A DNA stretch of 64,000 nt. Source: Desertimonas sp963786985. GTDB taxonomy: Bacteria > Actinomycetota > Acidimicrobiia > Acidimicrobiales > Ilumatobacteraceae. The notes under the pieces are model-generated. The model saw only the letters and a program-made list of their open reading frames with translations, made no database searches and was not told where the DNA came from. The DNA lies in the NCBI GenBank assembly GCA_963786985.1, contig CAWBBL010000027.1, forward strand, positions 124,001 through 188,000. The letters are read 5' to 3'. Below, one piece after another: positions 17,430-25,118 of the stretch. The translations under genes and the position numbers were made by a program. The first letter of the stretch is position 1. Each line of letters opens with the position of its first letter.

Positions 17430-18212
17430 TCACTGCTGACGACCGCGTTCGATCACGGCGGCGCGGCGGGCCGCGATCTGCTCGGCGCTGAACTGCGTTC
17501 GCTGCCAGGCCCGGCTGGCCCGCGCCTCGGTCTCCCATGCGTCATCGTCGTGGGTGATCGCCGAGTACGTCGCGCGCAGCTGGCGGACGGCCGCTTGGTC
17601 GTTGCCGACGATGTCGGTGGCCAGTTGCCGGGTGAACGGGATCAACTCGTCATGCGCCACAACGTGGTTGACGAGCCCGAGCTCGAGCGCCTCGCCGGCG
17701 TCGACGAAGTTGCCGGTGAAGCTCATCTCCCTGGCGCGGCGCACGCCGATCGCCTGGGGGAGCAGCACCGCCATTCCCCACGCCGGCATGATGCCGAGCC
17801 GCGCATGGGTGTCGCCGAACTTGGCGCGTTCGGAGGCCACGAGGAAGTCGCAGTTCAGCGCCAATTCGAACCCGCCGGTCACCGCTGGGCCGTTGATCGC
17901 CCCGATCAGTGGCTTGCTCAGCGGCGGCAATGGACCCCGGCTCCGGCGGCCCTGCAGTTCGAGTGGTCCCTCGATGAGGCGGCTGCCTTCGGCAGCCAGT
18001 TCGGCGAGGTCGAGCCCGGCGCAGAACGCCGGGTCGGTGCCGGTGAGGATGATCACGTCGACGTCGTCGGCCGCGTCAGCGGCGGAGAAGATCTGCGGGA
18101 GCCGGTGGAGGAGGTCGCTGGTCAGGGCGTTACGGGCCTCCGGGCGGTTGAGGGTGACCGTGGCGATTCGCTCGGAGACGTCGAGCAGCACCGGCTCACT
18201 GGACTCGCTCAT
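17430..18212 (-). CDS. Enoyl-CoA hydratase/isomerase family protein
   Basis: A 260-residue crotonase-fold protein: NRPEARNALTSDL early, the oxyanion loop GTDPAFCAGLDLAEL, then NGPAVTGGFELALNCDFLVA and the Glu-bearing THARLGIMPAWGM. The first catalytic Glu position carries Glu in GGFELAL and the second position is Gly/Ile-Met rather than the second Glu of true hydratases, so an isomerase or other crotonase reaction is possible. It follows the uncharacterised gene at 18228 by 15 bases with GGGAAC as a weak Shine-Dalgarno sequence. Likely in acyl-CoA metabolism. Confidence 0.85.
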   Translation of the reverse strand: MSESSEPVLLDVSERIATVTLNRPEARNALTSDLLHRLPQIFSAADAADDVDVIILTGTDPAFCAGLDLAELAAEGSRLIEGPLELQGRRSRGPLPPLSKPLIGAINGPAVTGGFELALNCDFLVASERAKFGDTHARLGIMPAWGMAVLLPQAIGVRRAREMSFTGNFVDAGEALELGLVNHVVAHDELIPFTRQLATDIVGNDQAAVRQLRATYSAITHDDDAWETEARASRAWQRTQFSAEQIAARRAAVIERGRQQ

Positions 18213-18227
18213 GACAGTTCCCGGTAG

Positions 18228-18851
18228 CTACTCGGCGGCGGAGTCGTCGGCCGGGAGGAACGCGAACCGCAGGTCGCCGAGGCGCACGAGGGTGGACGCG
18301 ACCCAGCCGCCGAGGGCCCCGAAATGCTCGTCGAGCGCCGACGACGTGCCGTCGGCGAGAGTCTCCTCGGCGAGTTCGTAGAGGCCCTCGTACGTGACTT
18401 CCAGGGCGTAGGACTGATCGGTGTCGTCCGGATCGCTCGGGTCGGGGTGGGCGACCTCGACCGTCAGCCCGGCGCGTTCGAGACGTCCCTCCCCGACGAG
18501 GACGCTTGCCGCGGGCAGCGATTCATACACCCGTTCGACGTTGGGTGTCTCGGCAAGGCGCTGGATGCGCAGGACGATCTCCATCTCGATCGCCGGCGGT
18601 GTCTCCAACTCCTCGTCGACGTACCAGCGGCGGTATGCCGTCTGGCTCCACGACGGCCAGTCGAACGTGACGTGGGCGACGACCCGTGGCGGCTGGCCCT
18701 CCCCGGGCAGGCCGTAGCTCGTCTCCCACGTGACGTCGCCGAGCAGGACATCGACCTGGAAGTGCTCTTCGAACGCCTGGCGCTCCAAGAAGGCGGCCTC
18801 GAACGCGTCGCGCAGCGCGCTGATGGCGTCGGTGAAGACGTGGTCGAGCAT
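18228..18851 (-). CDS. Uncharacterised acidic protein
   Basis: 207 residues, not recognised. It is cytosolic in appearance: no signal or membrane segment, strongly acidic (many Glu/Asp, ending DDSAAE), with an opening amphipathic helix FTDAISALRDAFEAAFLERQ and a beta-rich middle (VTWETSYGLPGEGQPPRVVA). A TAGATT box nine bases before the ATG fits the window's start pattern. It lies 15 bases upstream of the enoyl-CoA hydratase-like gene and is probably co-transcribed with it. No function proposed. Confidence 0.7.
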   Translation of the reverse strand: MLDHVFTDAISALRDAFEAAFLERQAFEEHFQVDVLLGDVTWETSYGLPGEGQPPRVVAHVTFDWPSWSQTAYRRWYVDEELETPPAIEMEIVLRIQRLAETPNVERVYESLPAASVLVGEGRLERAGLTVEVAHPDPSDPDDTDQSYALEVTYEGLYELAEETLADGTSSALDEHFGALGGWVASTLVRLGDLRFAFLPADDSAAE

Positions 18852-18910
18852 GGCATCGCGAATCTACCTGGGTCCCTGCGCTGGCCGCCCCCATCGCCCA
18901 GCCCACCCCG

Positions 18911-18962
18911 GCGAACTGTGAGCGGTCGACGCCGATAACGGCGTCGTGGGCTCACAGTTCGC
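18911..18962. repeat. 52-base two-stem palindrome in a divergent gap
   Basis: Outer arms GCGAACTGTGAGC (18911-18923) and GCTCACAGTTCGC (18950-18962) pair perfectly, and an inner stem GACGCCG/CGGCGTC closes on ATAA; four unpaired bases lie on each side between the two stems. It sits upstream of both flanking genes, so it is not a terminator. Confidence 0.8.
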
Positions 18963-19004
18963 GTCGCAGGAGACGTTCGCGTCGAGTCCGTGACAACCCG
19001 CGCG

Positions 19005-19010
19005 TAGCGT
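19005..19010 (+). promoter_or_regulatory. Presumed -10 box TAGCGT of the AbiEi-like gene at 19018
   Basis: TAGCGT, seven bases, then ATG 19018: the same box and spacing as queF. No Shine-Dalgarno sequence. Confidence 0.5.
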
Positions 19011-19017
19011 GCGCCTC

Positions 19018-19974
19018 ATGGTCGACACCGCACGACGTGCGGTTGCCGAGCTTGCGGCCTCTCAGCACCGTGCGTTCACCAGGAAGCAGGCCGCCGAACT
19101 GGGGTTCGCGGCCAAGCGCATCGCCACGGCGAAGCGCAACGGTTGGCTCGTCGAGCCGACACCGGGAGTGCTCGTCGTCGGTGATGGGCCGGCGACCTGG
19201 CATCAGCGATTGATGGTCGTTGTTCTCGCTGCCGGCAACCATGCCGTCATCTCGCACCGGGCTGCCGCCCGCTTGCACCGCCTCGATGGCTTCGACTCAC
19301 CGCGAAACGCGACGGTCGAGGCGTCGGTGCGGCGCGCGTTCCGGCTCGATCCCGCGGTCAGCGCCGTCATCCACCACGTCACCCCGCTGGAACCGTGCGA
19401 CGTGGCCGTTGTGAATGGGATTCCGTGCACGACGATCCCCCGCAATCTGAGCGAGCTGGGCGCGGTGGTCGGAAAGCACCAGGTCCAGCGCGGGTTGACG
19501 GCTGCCCGGCGCAAAGGAATCAGCGTCGAGGTCCTCCGTACGGCGGCGGAGCGATTGCATCGGCCCGGTCCCACCGGCACGGGCGTCCTCCTGCGACTGC
19601 TCGACCGGATCCCGTGGGAAGGCAGACTGCCGCAGACCTGGTTCGAGGAGTTGTTGGCCCTGTGCCTGCGTGATCCGGCGTTGCCGGCGATTTCGCTGCA
19701 GCACCCGATCGTCGACCGAACCGGGCGAGTTGTCGCCCGCACCGACATCGGGTTTCCATCCATACGCCTTGGGCTCGAGGCCCACAGCCGTCGCTTTCAC
19801 TTCGGACCCGACGCCGAGTTGCTCGACGAGGATCGGGACGTCGCGGCAGCTCGATGTGGATGGGAGTTGCTGTACGTAGGTTGGTATGCCACGCGCCGTC
19901 CTGACGTGGTCGTCAGAGTCGTCAAGGACGTTGCCCGTGAGCGTCGGCAGACCCTCCTCGGCCGTATCGCGTGA
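19018..19974 (+). CDS. AbiEi-type winged-helix protein with DUF559-like C-terminus (paralogue of 3412)
   Basis: 318 residues with the same architecture as the gene at 3412: N-terminal winged helix (AFTRKQAAELGFAAKRIATA), central linker (SHRAAARLHRLDGF, NGIPCTTIPRNLSELGAVVG) and a C-terminal Vsr/DUF559-like part with RTDIGFPSIRLGLEAHSRRF and a GWELLYVGWYATRRP strand. Unlike its paralogue it is not bounded by long inverted repeats, though a 52-base palindrome lies upstream. No toxin gene is adjacent. The downstream enoyl-CoA hydratase gene follows within 40 bases. Role unknown; antitoxin-like regulation or a nuclease role are both possible. Confidence 0.78.
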   Translation: MVDTARRAVAELAASQHRAFTRKQAAELGFAAKRIATAKRNGWLVEPTPGVLVVGDGPATWHQRLMVVVLAAGNHAVISHRAAARLHRLDGFDSPRNATVEASVRRAFRLDPAVSAVIHHVTPLEPCDVAVVNGIPCTTIPRNLSELGAVVGKHQVQRGLTAARRKGISVEVLRTAAERLHRPGPTGTGVLLRLLDRIPWEGRLPQTWFEELLALCLRDPALPAISLQHPIVDRTGRVVARTDIGFPSIRLGLEAHSRRFHFGPDAELLDEDRDVAAARCGWELLYVGWYATRRPDVVVRVVKDVARERRQTLLGRIA

Positions 19975-20012
19975 GCAAACGTTCGCCCATCGACGGCTGG
20001 CAGACTCGGGCG

Positions 20013-20771
20013 ATGACGCTTGTGCTCACCGAGATCGTGGACGGGGTCGCCACGTTGACCCTCAACAATCCCGACGAGCGAAACTCGCTGTCGGCCCCGA
20101 TGGTCGCCGAGATCATCGCGGCGATGGACACCTTCGAGGCCGACGAATCCGTCGGGGCCGTGATCGTCACCGGCACGCCGCCAGCGTTCTGTGCCGGCGC
20201 CAACCTCGGGAACCTCGCCGAGGCCGATGGCGACAGCCTGGGGAGCATCTACGAGGGCTTCTTACGCGTCGCTCGCAGCCCACTGCCGACGATCGCCGCC
20301 GTCAACGGCGCCGCCGTCGGCGCCGGGATGAACCTCGCCCTCGGGTGCGACGTGCGCATCGCCGCCCGCCGAGCAAAGTTCGACACCCGCTTCATGCAGC
20401 TCGGCCTGCACCCCGGTGGCGGCCACACCTGGATGCTGCGACGCATCGTCGGGCCCCAGGTTGCGTCGGCCGCCGTGCTGTTCGGCGAGGTGCTCGACGG
20501 CGAGGAGGCGGCCCGCACCGGGCTCGCCTTGCGCTGTGTCGACGACGCCGAGCTGCTCCAGGCGGCGCAGGCGATGGCGGCCCGGGCGGCGAGCGCTCCT
20601 CGTGAGCTGATCATCCGGACGAAGCGGACGATCGAGGCGATGGCGACCGTCACCGACCATCCGGCCGCCGTCGCCAACGAGCTCGAACCGCAGTTGTGGT
20701 CGACCCGTCAGCCGTGGTTCGCCGAGCGTTTGGCCGCCCTTCAGTCACGCATCACCAGCCGTCCGACGTGA
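20013..20771 (+). CDS. Enoyl-CoA hydratase family protein
   Basis: A 252-residue crotonase-fold enzyme: NNPDERNSLSAPMVAEI, oxyanion loop GTPPAFCAGANLGNL, NGAAVGAGMNLALGCDVRIA and MQLGLHPGGGHTWMLRR. The Glu of the first catalytic position is replaced (AGMNLAL) and the second is Gly/Gly-His, so the hydratase glutamates are missing and the reaction is uncertain. ATG 20013 matches the normal family start; a GTG at 19971 overlapping the preceding stop would add 14 residues without similarity. Second crotonase of the window and not a close copy of the one at 17430. Confidence 0.85.
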   Translation: MTLVLTEIVDGVATLTLNNPDERNSLSAPMVAEIIAAMDTFEADESVGAVIVTGTPPAFCAGANLGNLAEADGDSLGSIYEGFLRVARSPLPTIAAVNGAAVGAGMNLALGCDVRIAARRAKFDTRFMQLGLHPGGGHTWMLRRIVGPQVASAAVLFGEVLDGEEAARTGLALRCVDDAELLQAAQAMAARAASAPRELIIRTKRTIEAMATVTDHPAAVANELEPQLWSTRQPWFAERLAALQSRITSRPT

Positions 20772-20773
20772 GG

Positions 20774-20862
20774 TAGAGTGACGGCGGGCAAACAGCCACA
20801 TCCAGGAAACGGCACCCACCCCCTCCATCCACATCACGGGGGGTGCAACAAGGAGGTAGCGC
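20774..20862 (+). promoter_or_regulatory. Promoter and structured leader of the small basic protein gene
   Basis: TAGAGT (20774-20779) fits the TAnnnT -10 pattern. About 77 bases of leader follow, containing a C-rich stretch (ACCCCCTCC) that can pair either with the nearby GGGGGG run or with the Shine-Dalgarno sequence AAGGAGG six bases before ATG 20863. This is the one gene here with a clear leader and strong ribosome site, so translational control is plausible; it is inferred from complementarity only. Confidence 0.45.
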
Positions 20863-21177
20863 ATGAGCCAGCGTCACCGTGACGCAGAGTTGCAGGTGCC
20901 CGCCAAGCAAGAGCTACGGGCACACGCTCATGGCGAGCGGCATCGCATCCACGTCGAGCTGTCCAACGTGGCGTCGCAGGTCAGCGCCGGGGTCGACCCG
21001 GCCGATGTGCACGAACCCGGGGCAGCGTGGAAGCCCGAGCACCATCGGGATCCCGACGTGGCCAGGAGCAAACTGCTCAACCGCTCACGCGGCCGCCGGC
21101 ACTGGAAGCTGAAGATGTGGAAGCGGCGCACGAAGGTGCGCCGAGCGAAGGCCCAGGCCTTCCGCCTCGCCGAGTAG
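20863..21177 (+). CDS. Small, highly basic protein of unknown function
   Basis: 104 residues, not recognised. The N-terminal half is hydrophilic with many His (LRAHAHGERHRIHVELSNV), the middle has HEPGAAWKPEHHRDPDVA, and the C-terminal 35 residues are dominated by Lys/Arg with aromatic residues (RGRRHWKLKMWKRRTKVRRA). This suggests binding to nucleic acid or polyphosphate. It has the best Shine-Dalgarno sequence of the window (AAGGAGG, six bases before ATG) and a structured leader, which implies strong or controlled expression. It stands alone between converging genes. Confidence 0.75.
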   Translation: MSQRHRDAELQVPAKQELRAHAHGERHRIHVELSNVASQVSAGVDPADVHEPGAAWKPEHHRDPDVARSKLLNRSRGRRHWKLKMWKRRTKVRRAKAQAFRLAE

Positions 21178-21190
21178 ATCAGGTACGCGC

Positions 21191-21838
21191 CTAGCGCGAC
21201 ACCGTCGGGTCGGGGAGCAGCCACCGCTGGCGGAGCTCGTCGGCCCGTTCCTGCCACTCCTCGGCGGTGATCGCGTAGCGCACGTGGTCCTCCCACGTCC
21301 CGTTGATCTCGAGCATCCGGATCGCCACCCCCTCCGAGCGGATCTCCAACTTCTCCATGACCCGGTGACTCTTGACGTTGCGCGGCACGATGTTGATCTC
21401 CAGGCGATGCAACCACAGTCGTTCGAACGCGAACTCGAAGAGCACGACGACGCCCTCGGCGATGAGGCCGCGCCCGGCGTACCGCTCGTCGACCCAGTAG
21501 CCGATCGTCCCGGTTTGCAACGCCCCTCGCAGCACGTGGTTGAGGTTGACCTCGCCGCACAACCGATCGTCGACGAACACCCCGAACCCGAACGAGAGGC
21601 CCGCCGCCGCGTCGCGTTCGCGAGCGGAGCAGCGCGACACGAACGCTTCGCGGTTGAGCGACGGGTCGAACTGCGGCAGCGGCCGCCGCGGCTCCCACGG
21701 GACGAGCCACGCCTCGTTGCGCTGCCGGACCTCCAGCCAGGCCTTGAAGTCCTGGGCGACCAGCGGCCGCAACGTCACTCGGCTCCCGTAGAGACGCAGC
21801 GGAGACGGGATCGTCGGACGTCCCGAGGGGTGGCGCAT
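21191..21838 (-). CDS. GNAT acetyltransferase, RimJ/RimL-like
   Basis: A 215-residue GNAT protein. The start GSRVTLRPLVAQDFKAWLEV, the coenzyme A region GYWVDERYAGRGLIAEGVVV with the Arg/Gly-x-Gly loop, and LHRLEINIVPRNVKSHRVME are typical of ribosomal-protein N-acetyltransferases of the RimJ type. The ATG overlaps the stop of the DUF501 gene (TGATG), so the two are translationally coupled. The protein target is unknown; RimJ-like enzymes in actinobacteria act on diverse alpha-amino groups. Confidence 0.88.
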   Translation of the reverse strand: MRHPSGRPTIPSPLRLYGSRVTLRPLVAQDFKAWLEVRQRNEAWLVPWEPRRPLPQFDPSLNREAFVSRCSARERDAAAGLSFGFGVFVDDRLCGEVNLNHVLRGALQTGTIGYWVDERYAGRGLIAEGVVVLFEFAFERLWLHRLEINIVPRNVKSHRVMEKLEIRSEGVAIRMLEINGTWEDHVRYAITAEEWQERADELRQRWLLPDPTVSR

Positions 21839-22770
21839 CAGTGCACCCCGCTCGCCGGACGGATCGCCACGGCGCCGGCGAATTGCAGCCGGCGCATCAC
21901 CGCGAGCACGACGCAGCAGGTCGCCAGGATCGAGTCGACCCGCTGCGGCTCGAGGGCCGGGTTGTGCAGGCGATCTCGGCGCCGCTCGGTCGCCAATGTG
22001 CGAAAGAGGTCCTCGACGTCGTTGCGGTCCAGGGTGAGGCGGGCGACGGCAGGGTCCGGTGGCGCACCCCGTTCGACAACGGCGAGGTGCCACGCTTCGT
22101 CACCCGTGAACTCGAGGGTGCGGCGCTCGCCGACCTCCTGCTCCGCGCGCAGCAAGTTGTCGATGTCGTCGGTGATCGCGCCGATGGCGTTGGTGAGCGA
22201 CTGCGGCGCCGGCGGATCGGCGTCATCGAGCTCGCCGAGCAGTTCGCCGATCGTCGTCGGGAGCTCGGACCGACCTGCACCGTAGAGCACAGTGATCGTT
22301 CCGGCGATGTGGATCGCCAGCGTCGTCGACAGCTGCGCAGCAACCCACTTCCCGACCGGATCGTCTCCACCCGCAAGGTGCCAGGCGTAGTGGGCGTGCA
22401 GGCACTTGACACCCTGCCGGGTGCCGCCGACCCCGCCGGCCGGCCGCGGTTTGGTGTCGGGACGAACGTCCAGGTCGCGTTCGGCGGCGTAACGAGCATG
22501 GGCCTCGGCGAGTTCGGCGGCGTCGACAGCCGCCTCGGCGGCACCGACGCCGCCGGCAGCCTCCAGCCGGCTCACGGCCACGACCTCGTCGCGACCGACG
22601 AGCCAGTAGCGGGTCGGCATTGGCGTCCCGTCGTCGAGGAACGGTGCGTTGCGGATCACCACCGGGTCGCCACCGCGGCCGCGGACCACGACGGTGTAGC
22701 GACCGGCGGGACGGCGGCCGAGCAGCTCGGCGACACGTTCGTCGTCGTCCACGGTCGTGGCCACTGGCAT
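21838..22770 (-). CDS. DUF501 protein with an exopolyphosphatase-like C-terminal segment
   Basis: About 310 residues. The first 155 form a DUF501 domain (VVIRNAPFLDDGTPMPTRYW, RPAGGVGGTRQGVKCLHAHY). The last 70 residues resemble the tail of Ppx/GppA phosphatases (LTLDRNDVEDLFRTLATERR, NPALEPQRVDSILATCCVVL), but the N-terminal actin-like ATPase/phosphatase lobes of Ppx are absent. In many actinobacteria DUF501 and ppx are separate neighbouring genes, so this looks like a fusion after deletion of most of ppx. Start at ATG 22770 is provisional, with no clear ribosome site. No catalytic function can be assigned. Confidence 0.7.
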   Translation of the reverse strand: MPVATTVDDDERVAELLGRRPAGRYTVVVRGRGGDPVVIRNAPFLDDGTPMPTRYWLVGRDEVVAVSRLEAAGGVGAAEAAVDAAELAEAHARYAAERDLDVRPDTKPRPAGGVGGTRQGVKCLHAHYAWHLAGGDDPVGKWVAAQLSTTLAIHIAGTITVLYGAGRSELPTTIGELLGELDDADPPAPQSLTNAIGAITDDIDNLLRAEQEVGERRTLEFTGDEAWHLAVVERGAPPDPAVARLTLDRNDVEDLFRTLATERRRDRLHNPALEPQRVDSILATCCVVLAVMRRLQFAGAVAIRPASGVH

Positions 22771-22789
22771 CGGCGGACGCCGCCAGGTC

Positions 22790-23536
22790 CTAGCGGCGTC
22801 GCCGGAGCAGGATGAGGACGAGGACGACGGCCACCAGCACCGGCGCCAGGCGCTTGAGGACCGCCGGGCCGGCGACGCCGGCGAGGTCGACGGGTTCGGT
22901 GGCCGGGCCCTCGATCTTGCGGACCCGGGGCTGCGGTCCCGACTGGTCGGCCCCGGCAGGTGGGAGGTCGGCGGTTCCGGAGGTGCCCTCCGCCGCCGTC
23001 GGGCTGGCCGCCGGCGACGTGGGAACGGTGGCAGCAGCAGTGTCGGCGCGGTCACCGTTGCCGGCGGCCGGCGATTCAGCACCCTGGTCGTCGAGCATCG
23101 TGTTGAGGTTGCTGGCGAACTGGGCCATCAGCTTCTTCGACACGTCGCCGAGAATGCCGCGCCCGAACTGGGCGACCCGGCCGGTGATGTGCAGGTCGGT
23201 CGTCACGACGCAGCGGGTACTGGTGGGCGACAAGCTCTCGGCTTGCGCGGTGATCTCGGCGGCGGCGTTCCCCCGCCCGCCGGTGTCCCGACCCTCGGCT
23301 TTGAGCACCACCCGGTGGCCCGGGTCGTCGCGATCGATGAACGAGGCCTGGCCTTTGAACTGCGGCGTGATCGAGCCGAGCTTGACCTTCACGACACCGC
23401 GGAAGATGTCGCCCTCGATCTCTTGCAGTTCGGCGCCCGGCAGGCAGGTGGCAATCCGCTCGACATCGGTGATCACCGCCCATGCCTCGTCGATCGGACG
23501 GTTCACGGTGAACTCGTTGACGAGCTGTTCTGCCAT
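22790..23536 (-). CDS. CoxG-like SRPBCC protein of molybdenum hydroxylase maturation
   Basis: 248 residues. The N-terminal 150 residues form a START/SRPBCC domain of CoxG type (FTVNRPIDEAWAVITDVERI, CLPGAELQEIEGD, GRVAQFGRGILGDVSKKLMA). A Pro/Ala/Ser-rich linker and one C-terminal membrane helix (VLVAVVLVLILL followed by RRRR) anchor it to the membrane. CoxG recruits CO dehydrogenase-type enzymes to the membrane in carboxydotrophs; here a similar job for the CoxSLM-like enzyme at 34.5-38.4 kb is inferred. The start lies 34 bases inside the end of the MocA-like gene, so the two are co-transcribed. Confidence 0.86.
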   Translation of the reverse strand: MAEQLVNEFTVNRPIDEAWAVITDVERIATCLPGAELQEIEGDIFRGVVKVKLGSITPQFKGQASFIDRDDPGHRVVLKAEGRDTGGRGNAAAEITAQAESLSPTSTRCVVTTDLHITGRVAQFGRGILGDVSKKLMAQFASNLNTMLDDQGAESPAAGNGDRADTAAATVPTSPAASPTAAEGTSGTADLPPAGADQSGPQPRVRKIEGPATEPVDLAGVAGPAVLKRLAPVLVAVVLVLILLRRRR

Positions 23537-24102
23537 CGGTGCAGGTCCTCCACGGTGTCGATGTCATCGGCTGATCCTCGGCACGGTATCTCACGAACGA
23601 GATCGGGTCGAAGACGCATCACCGCTTTGGCTCCCTCGTCTCCCTGCGTCGGCAGCAGGGGCCAGACGACCTGACGCAACTGCACGGGGTGACCGCGCTT
23701 GCCGGCATACGTCGCCACGGCGATGTCGGCGTCGGCGCCGGCCACGGCGCGCCACGCCTCGGCGGTGATGAACGGCTGATCGCCGAGGGCGATCACGGCT
23801 CGATCGGCGCCGAGCTCGGCGGCCCTGGTGAGTCCGGCCTGCAGCGACGTGGCCGACCCGTCACGCCACGCGCTGTTGACGACCGTGACCACGTCATCGG
23901 GCACCCCCGTGCGGACCGGGCGAGGAAGGTCGTCACCGACCACGAGCAGCACCTGGCCGACGCGGCTGGCGACGGCGGCGTCGAGGGCCCGACGCAACAG
24001 GCTGCGACCGTCGATCTCGGCGTCGAGCTTGTGCCCGGGGCCACCGAAGCGGCGACCCTCGCCGGCCGCCAGGACGATGGCGACCACAGCGGGCGATGGC
24101 AT
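23503..24102 (-). CDS. Molybdenum cofactor nucleotidyltransferase-like protein (MocA-like)
   Basis: A 199-residue NTP-transferase of GT-A fold: IVLAAGEGRRFGGPGHKLDA gives the nucleotide-binding signature, then VVGDDLPRP, ALGDQPFITAEAWRAV with the metal Asp, and GHPVQLRQVVWP. MocA attaches CMP to molybdopterin for xanthine dehydrogenase-family enzymes, which fits the CoxG-like gene it overlaps and the hydroxylases elsewhere in the window. ATG 24102 was chosen at the family start, six bases after CAGACT, a possible degenerate -10 box. Whether it makes MCD or guanylates instead cannot be decided from sequence. Confidence 0.85.
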   Translation of the reverse strand: MPSPAVVAIVLAAGEGRRFGGPGHKLDAEIDGRSLLRRALDAAVASRVGQVLLVVGDDLPRPVRTGVPDDVVTVVNSAWRDGSATSLQAGLTRAAELGADRAVIALGDQPFITAEAWRAVAGADADIAVATYAGKRGHPVQLRQVVWPLLPTQGDEGAKAVMRLRPDLVREIPCRGSADDIDTVEDLHRWQNSSSTSSP

Positions 24103-24317
24103 CCCCGGAGTCTGCCGCGTTTGCCCGAACCGGCGCACCGAGCGACGTCCGTCACACCCAAACCATCGAATGGGTAACGAATGGTTTACGAAACGATGTC
24201 GGTAGGAGTTGTTTGTTTCAGTCCGATGTCGTTAAGTTTGAGGTCTCATTGCCCTGGCTCGTGGCTCCTCGCCGGTTCGGCGGGGGCGCGACCACACCAC
24301 CAGAGACAGGAATGTTG

Positions 24318-25010
24318 ATGCCTTCCACCAGTCTGCACCCCACTGCTCGGGGCCCCCGACGTCGCCGGCGGTGCCTCGCCGTCGGCCTCGGCGTCACCGC
24401 CATCCTCGGCGCCGGTCTCACCACCGGCCCGGCTACCGCCGCAGAGGCTCCGGCCGAGATCTCTGGCGATCCGCACTCTCCACGCGTCGCCGAACTGGCC
24501 ACGGTGGCCCTCGACGCCAAGTCGTCGGTCAGTGGCGCCGCTGATCGGGCCGGTCGCGATGCCTACCTGACCGCCCTCGAGCAGGTCGCCATCGCCACGG
24601 CGAGCGAGATGGGCGTCAGCCAGCTGCAGATGACCTCAGCCTGGCTGGCCACCGACGAAGCCCACCAGACAGCGATGCTGGCCGCGCTGACCCAGCTGGG
24701 CGTCGAGTACCGCAGCGCCACGTCGGAACCCGGAGTCGGGTTCGACTGCTCGGGGTTGATGCTGTACGCCTGGAGCCAGGCCGGGTTCCAACTCAGCCGT
24801 CAGAGCGGCTCGCAGATCTCCGAAGCCGACTCCCGCGAGATGTCGACGGCGAAGGCCGGCGACCTCGCCCAGTATCCCGGCCACGTGATGATGTACCTCG
24901 GCGTGCCCCAGGCGTTCGTCCACTCCTCCAACCCGCAAGACGACGTCGAGTTGTGGATGACCTCCGAGGACCGCGCCGCGGGCCTCCGCTACGGCGACCC
25001 GACGAAGTAA
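24318..25010 (+). CDS. Secreted NlpC/P60-family peptidoglycan hydrolase
   Basis: 230 residues with an arginine-rich signal sequence (RRRRCLAVGLGVTAILGAGL, cut near ATAAEA) and a C-terminal NlpC/P60 cysteine peptidase: VGFDCSGLMLYAWSQAGFQL holds the Cys and QYPGHVMMYLGVPQAFVH the His. NlpC/P60 enzymes cleave the peptide bridges of peptidoglycan. The middle section is a short helical region (SGAADRAGRDAYLTALEQVA). ATG 24318 is used because AGGA precedes it at a usable distance; ATG 24312 is next to it. The 210-base gap upstream is less GC-rich than the surroundings and includes the dyad AAACCAT...ATGGTTT; I recognise no riboswitch in it. Confidence 0.88.
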   Translation: MPSTSLHPTARGPRRRRRCLAVGLGVTAILGAGLTTGPATAAEAPAEISGDPHSPRVAELATVALDAKSSVSGAADRAGRDAYLTALEQVAIATASEMGVSQLQMTSAWLATDEAHQTAMLAALTQLGVEYRSATSEPGVGFDCSGLMLYAWSQAGFQLSRQSGSQISEADSREMSTAKAGDLAQYPGHVMMYLGVPQAFVHSSNPQDDVELWMTSEDRAAGLRYGDPTK

Positions 25011-25024
25011 CCGGCCCGCCCCCA

Positions 25025-25101
25025 CATCTGGGGAAGATCCGTGTCATTTCACGTTGTGGGGAAGATTCCTGTCAGCCCCTGACACGAATGTTCCCCAGAT
25101 G
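25025..25101. terminator. Hairpin repeat between converging genes (GGGGAAGATTC family)
   Basis: Two 22-base arms (25025-25046 and 25080-25101) match as reverse complements with two mismatches; a further direct copy of TGGGGAAGATTC lies in the loop. It separates the NlpC/P60 gene from the stop of xdhC on the other strand. The same motif set recurs at 56521-56628. No T-tract. Confidence 0.75.
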
Positions 25102-25118
25102 GCGGTCGGCGAGGAGCG

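Noticed and set aside
3412..19974. Classical AbiE toxin-antitoxin pair
   Set aside because: Neither AbiEi-like gene is followed by an AbiEii-type nucleotidyltransferase toxin, so a two-gene system is not supported.
24103..24317. c-di-AMP (ydaO-type) riboswitch before the NlpC/P60 gene
   Set aside because: Such riboswitches precede many cell-wall hydrolase genes in actinobacteria, but I could not find the conserved helices here; only a simple dyad is visible.
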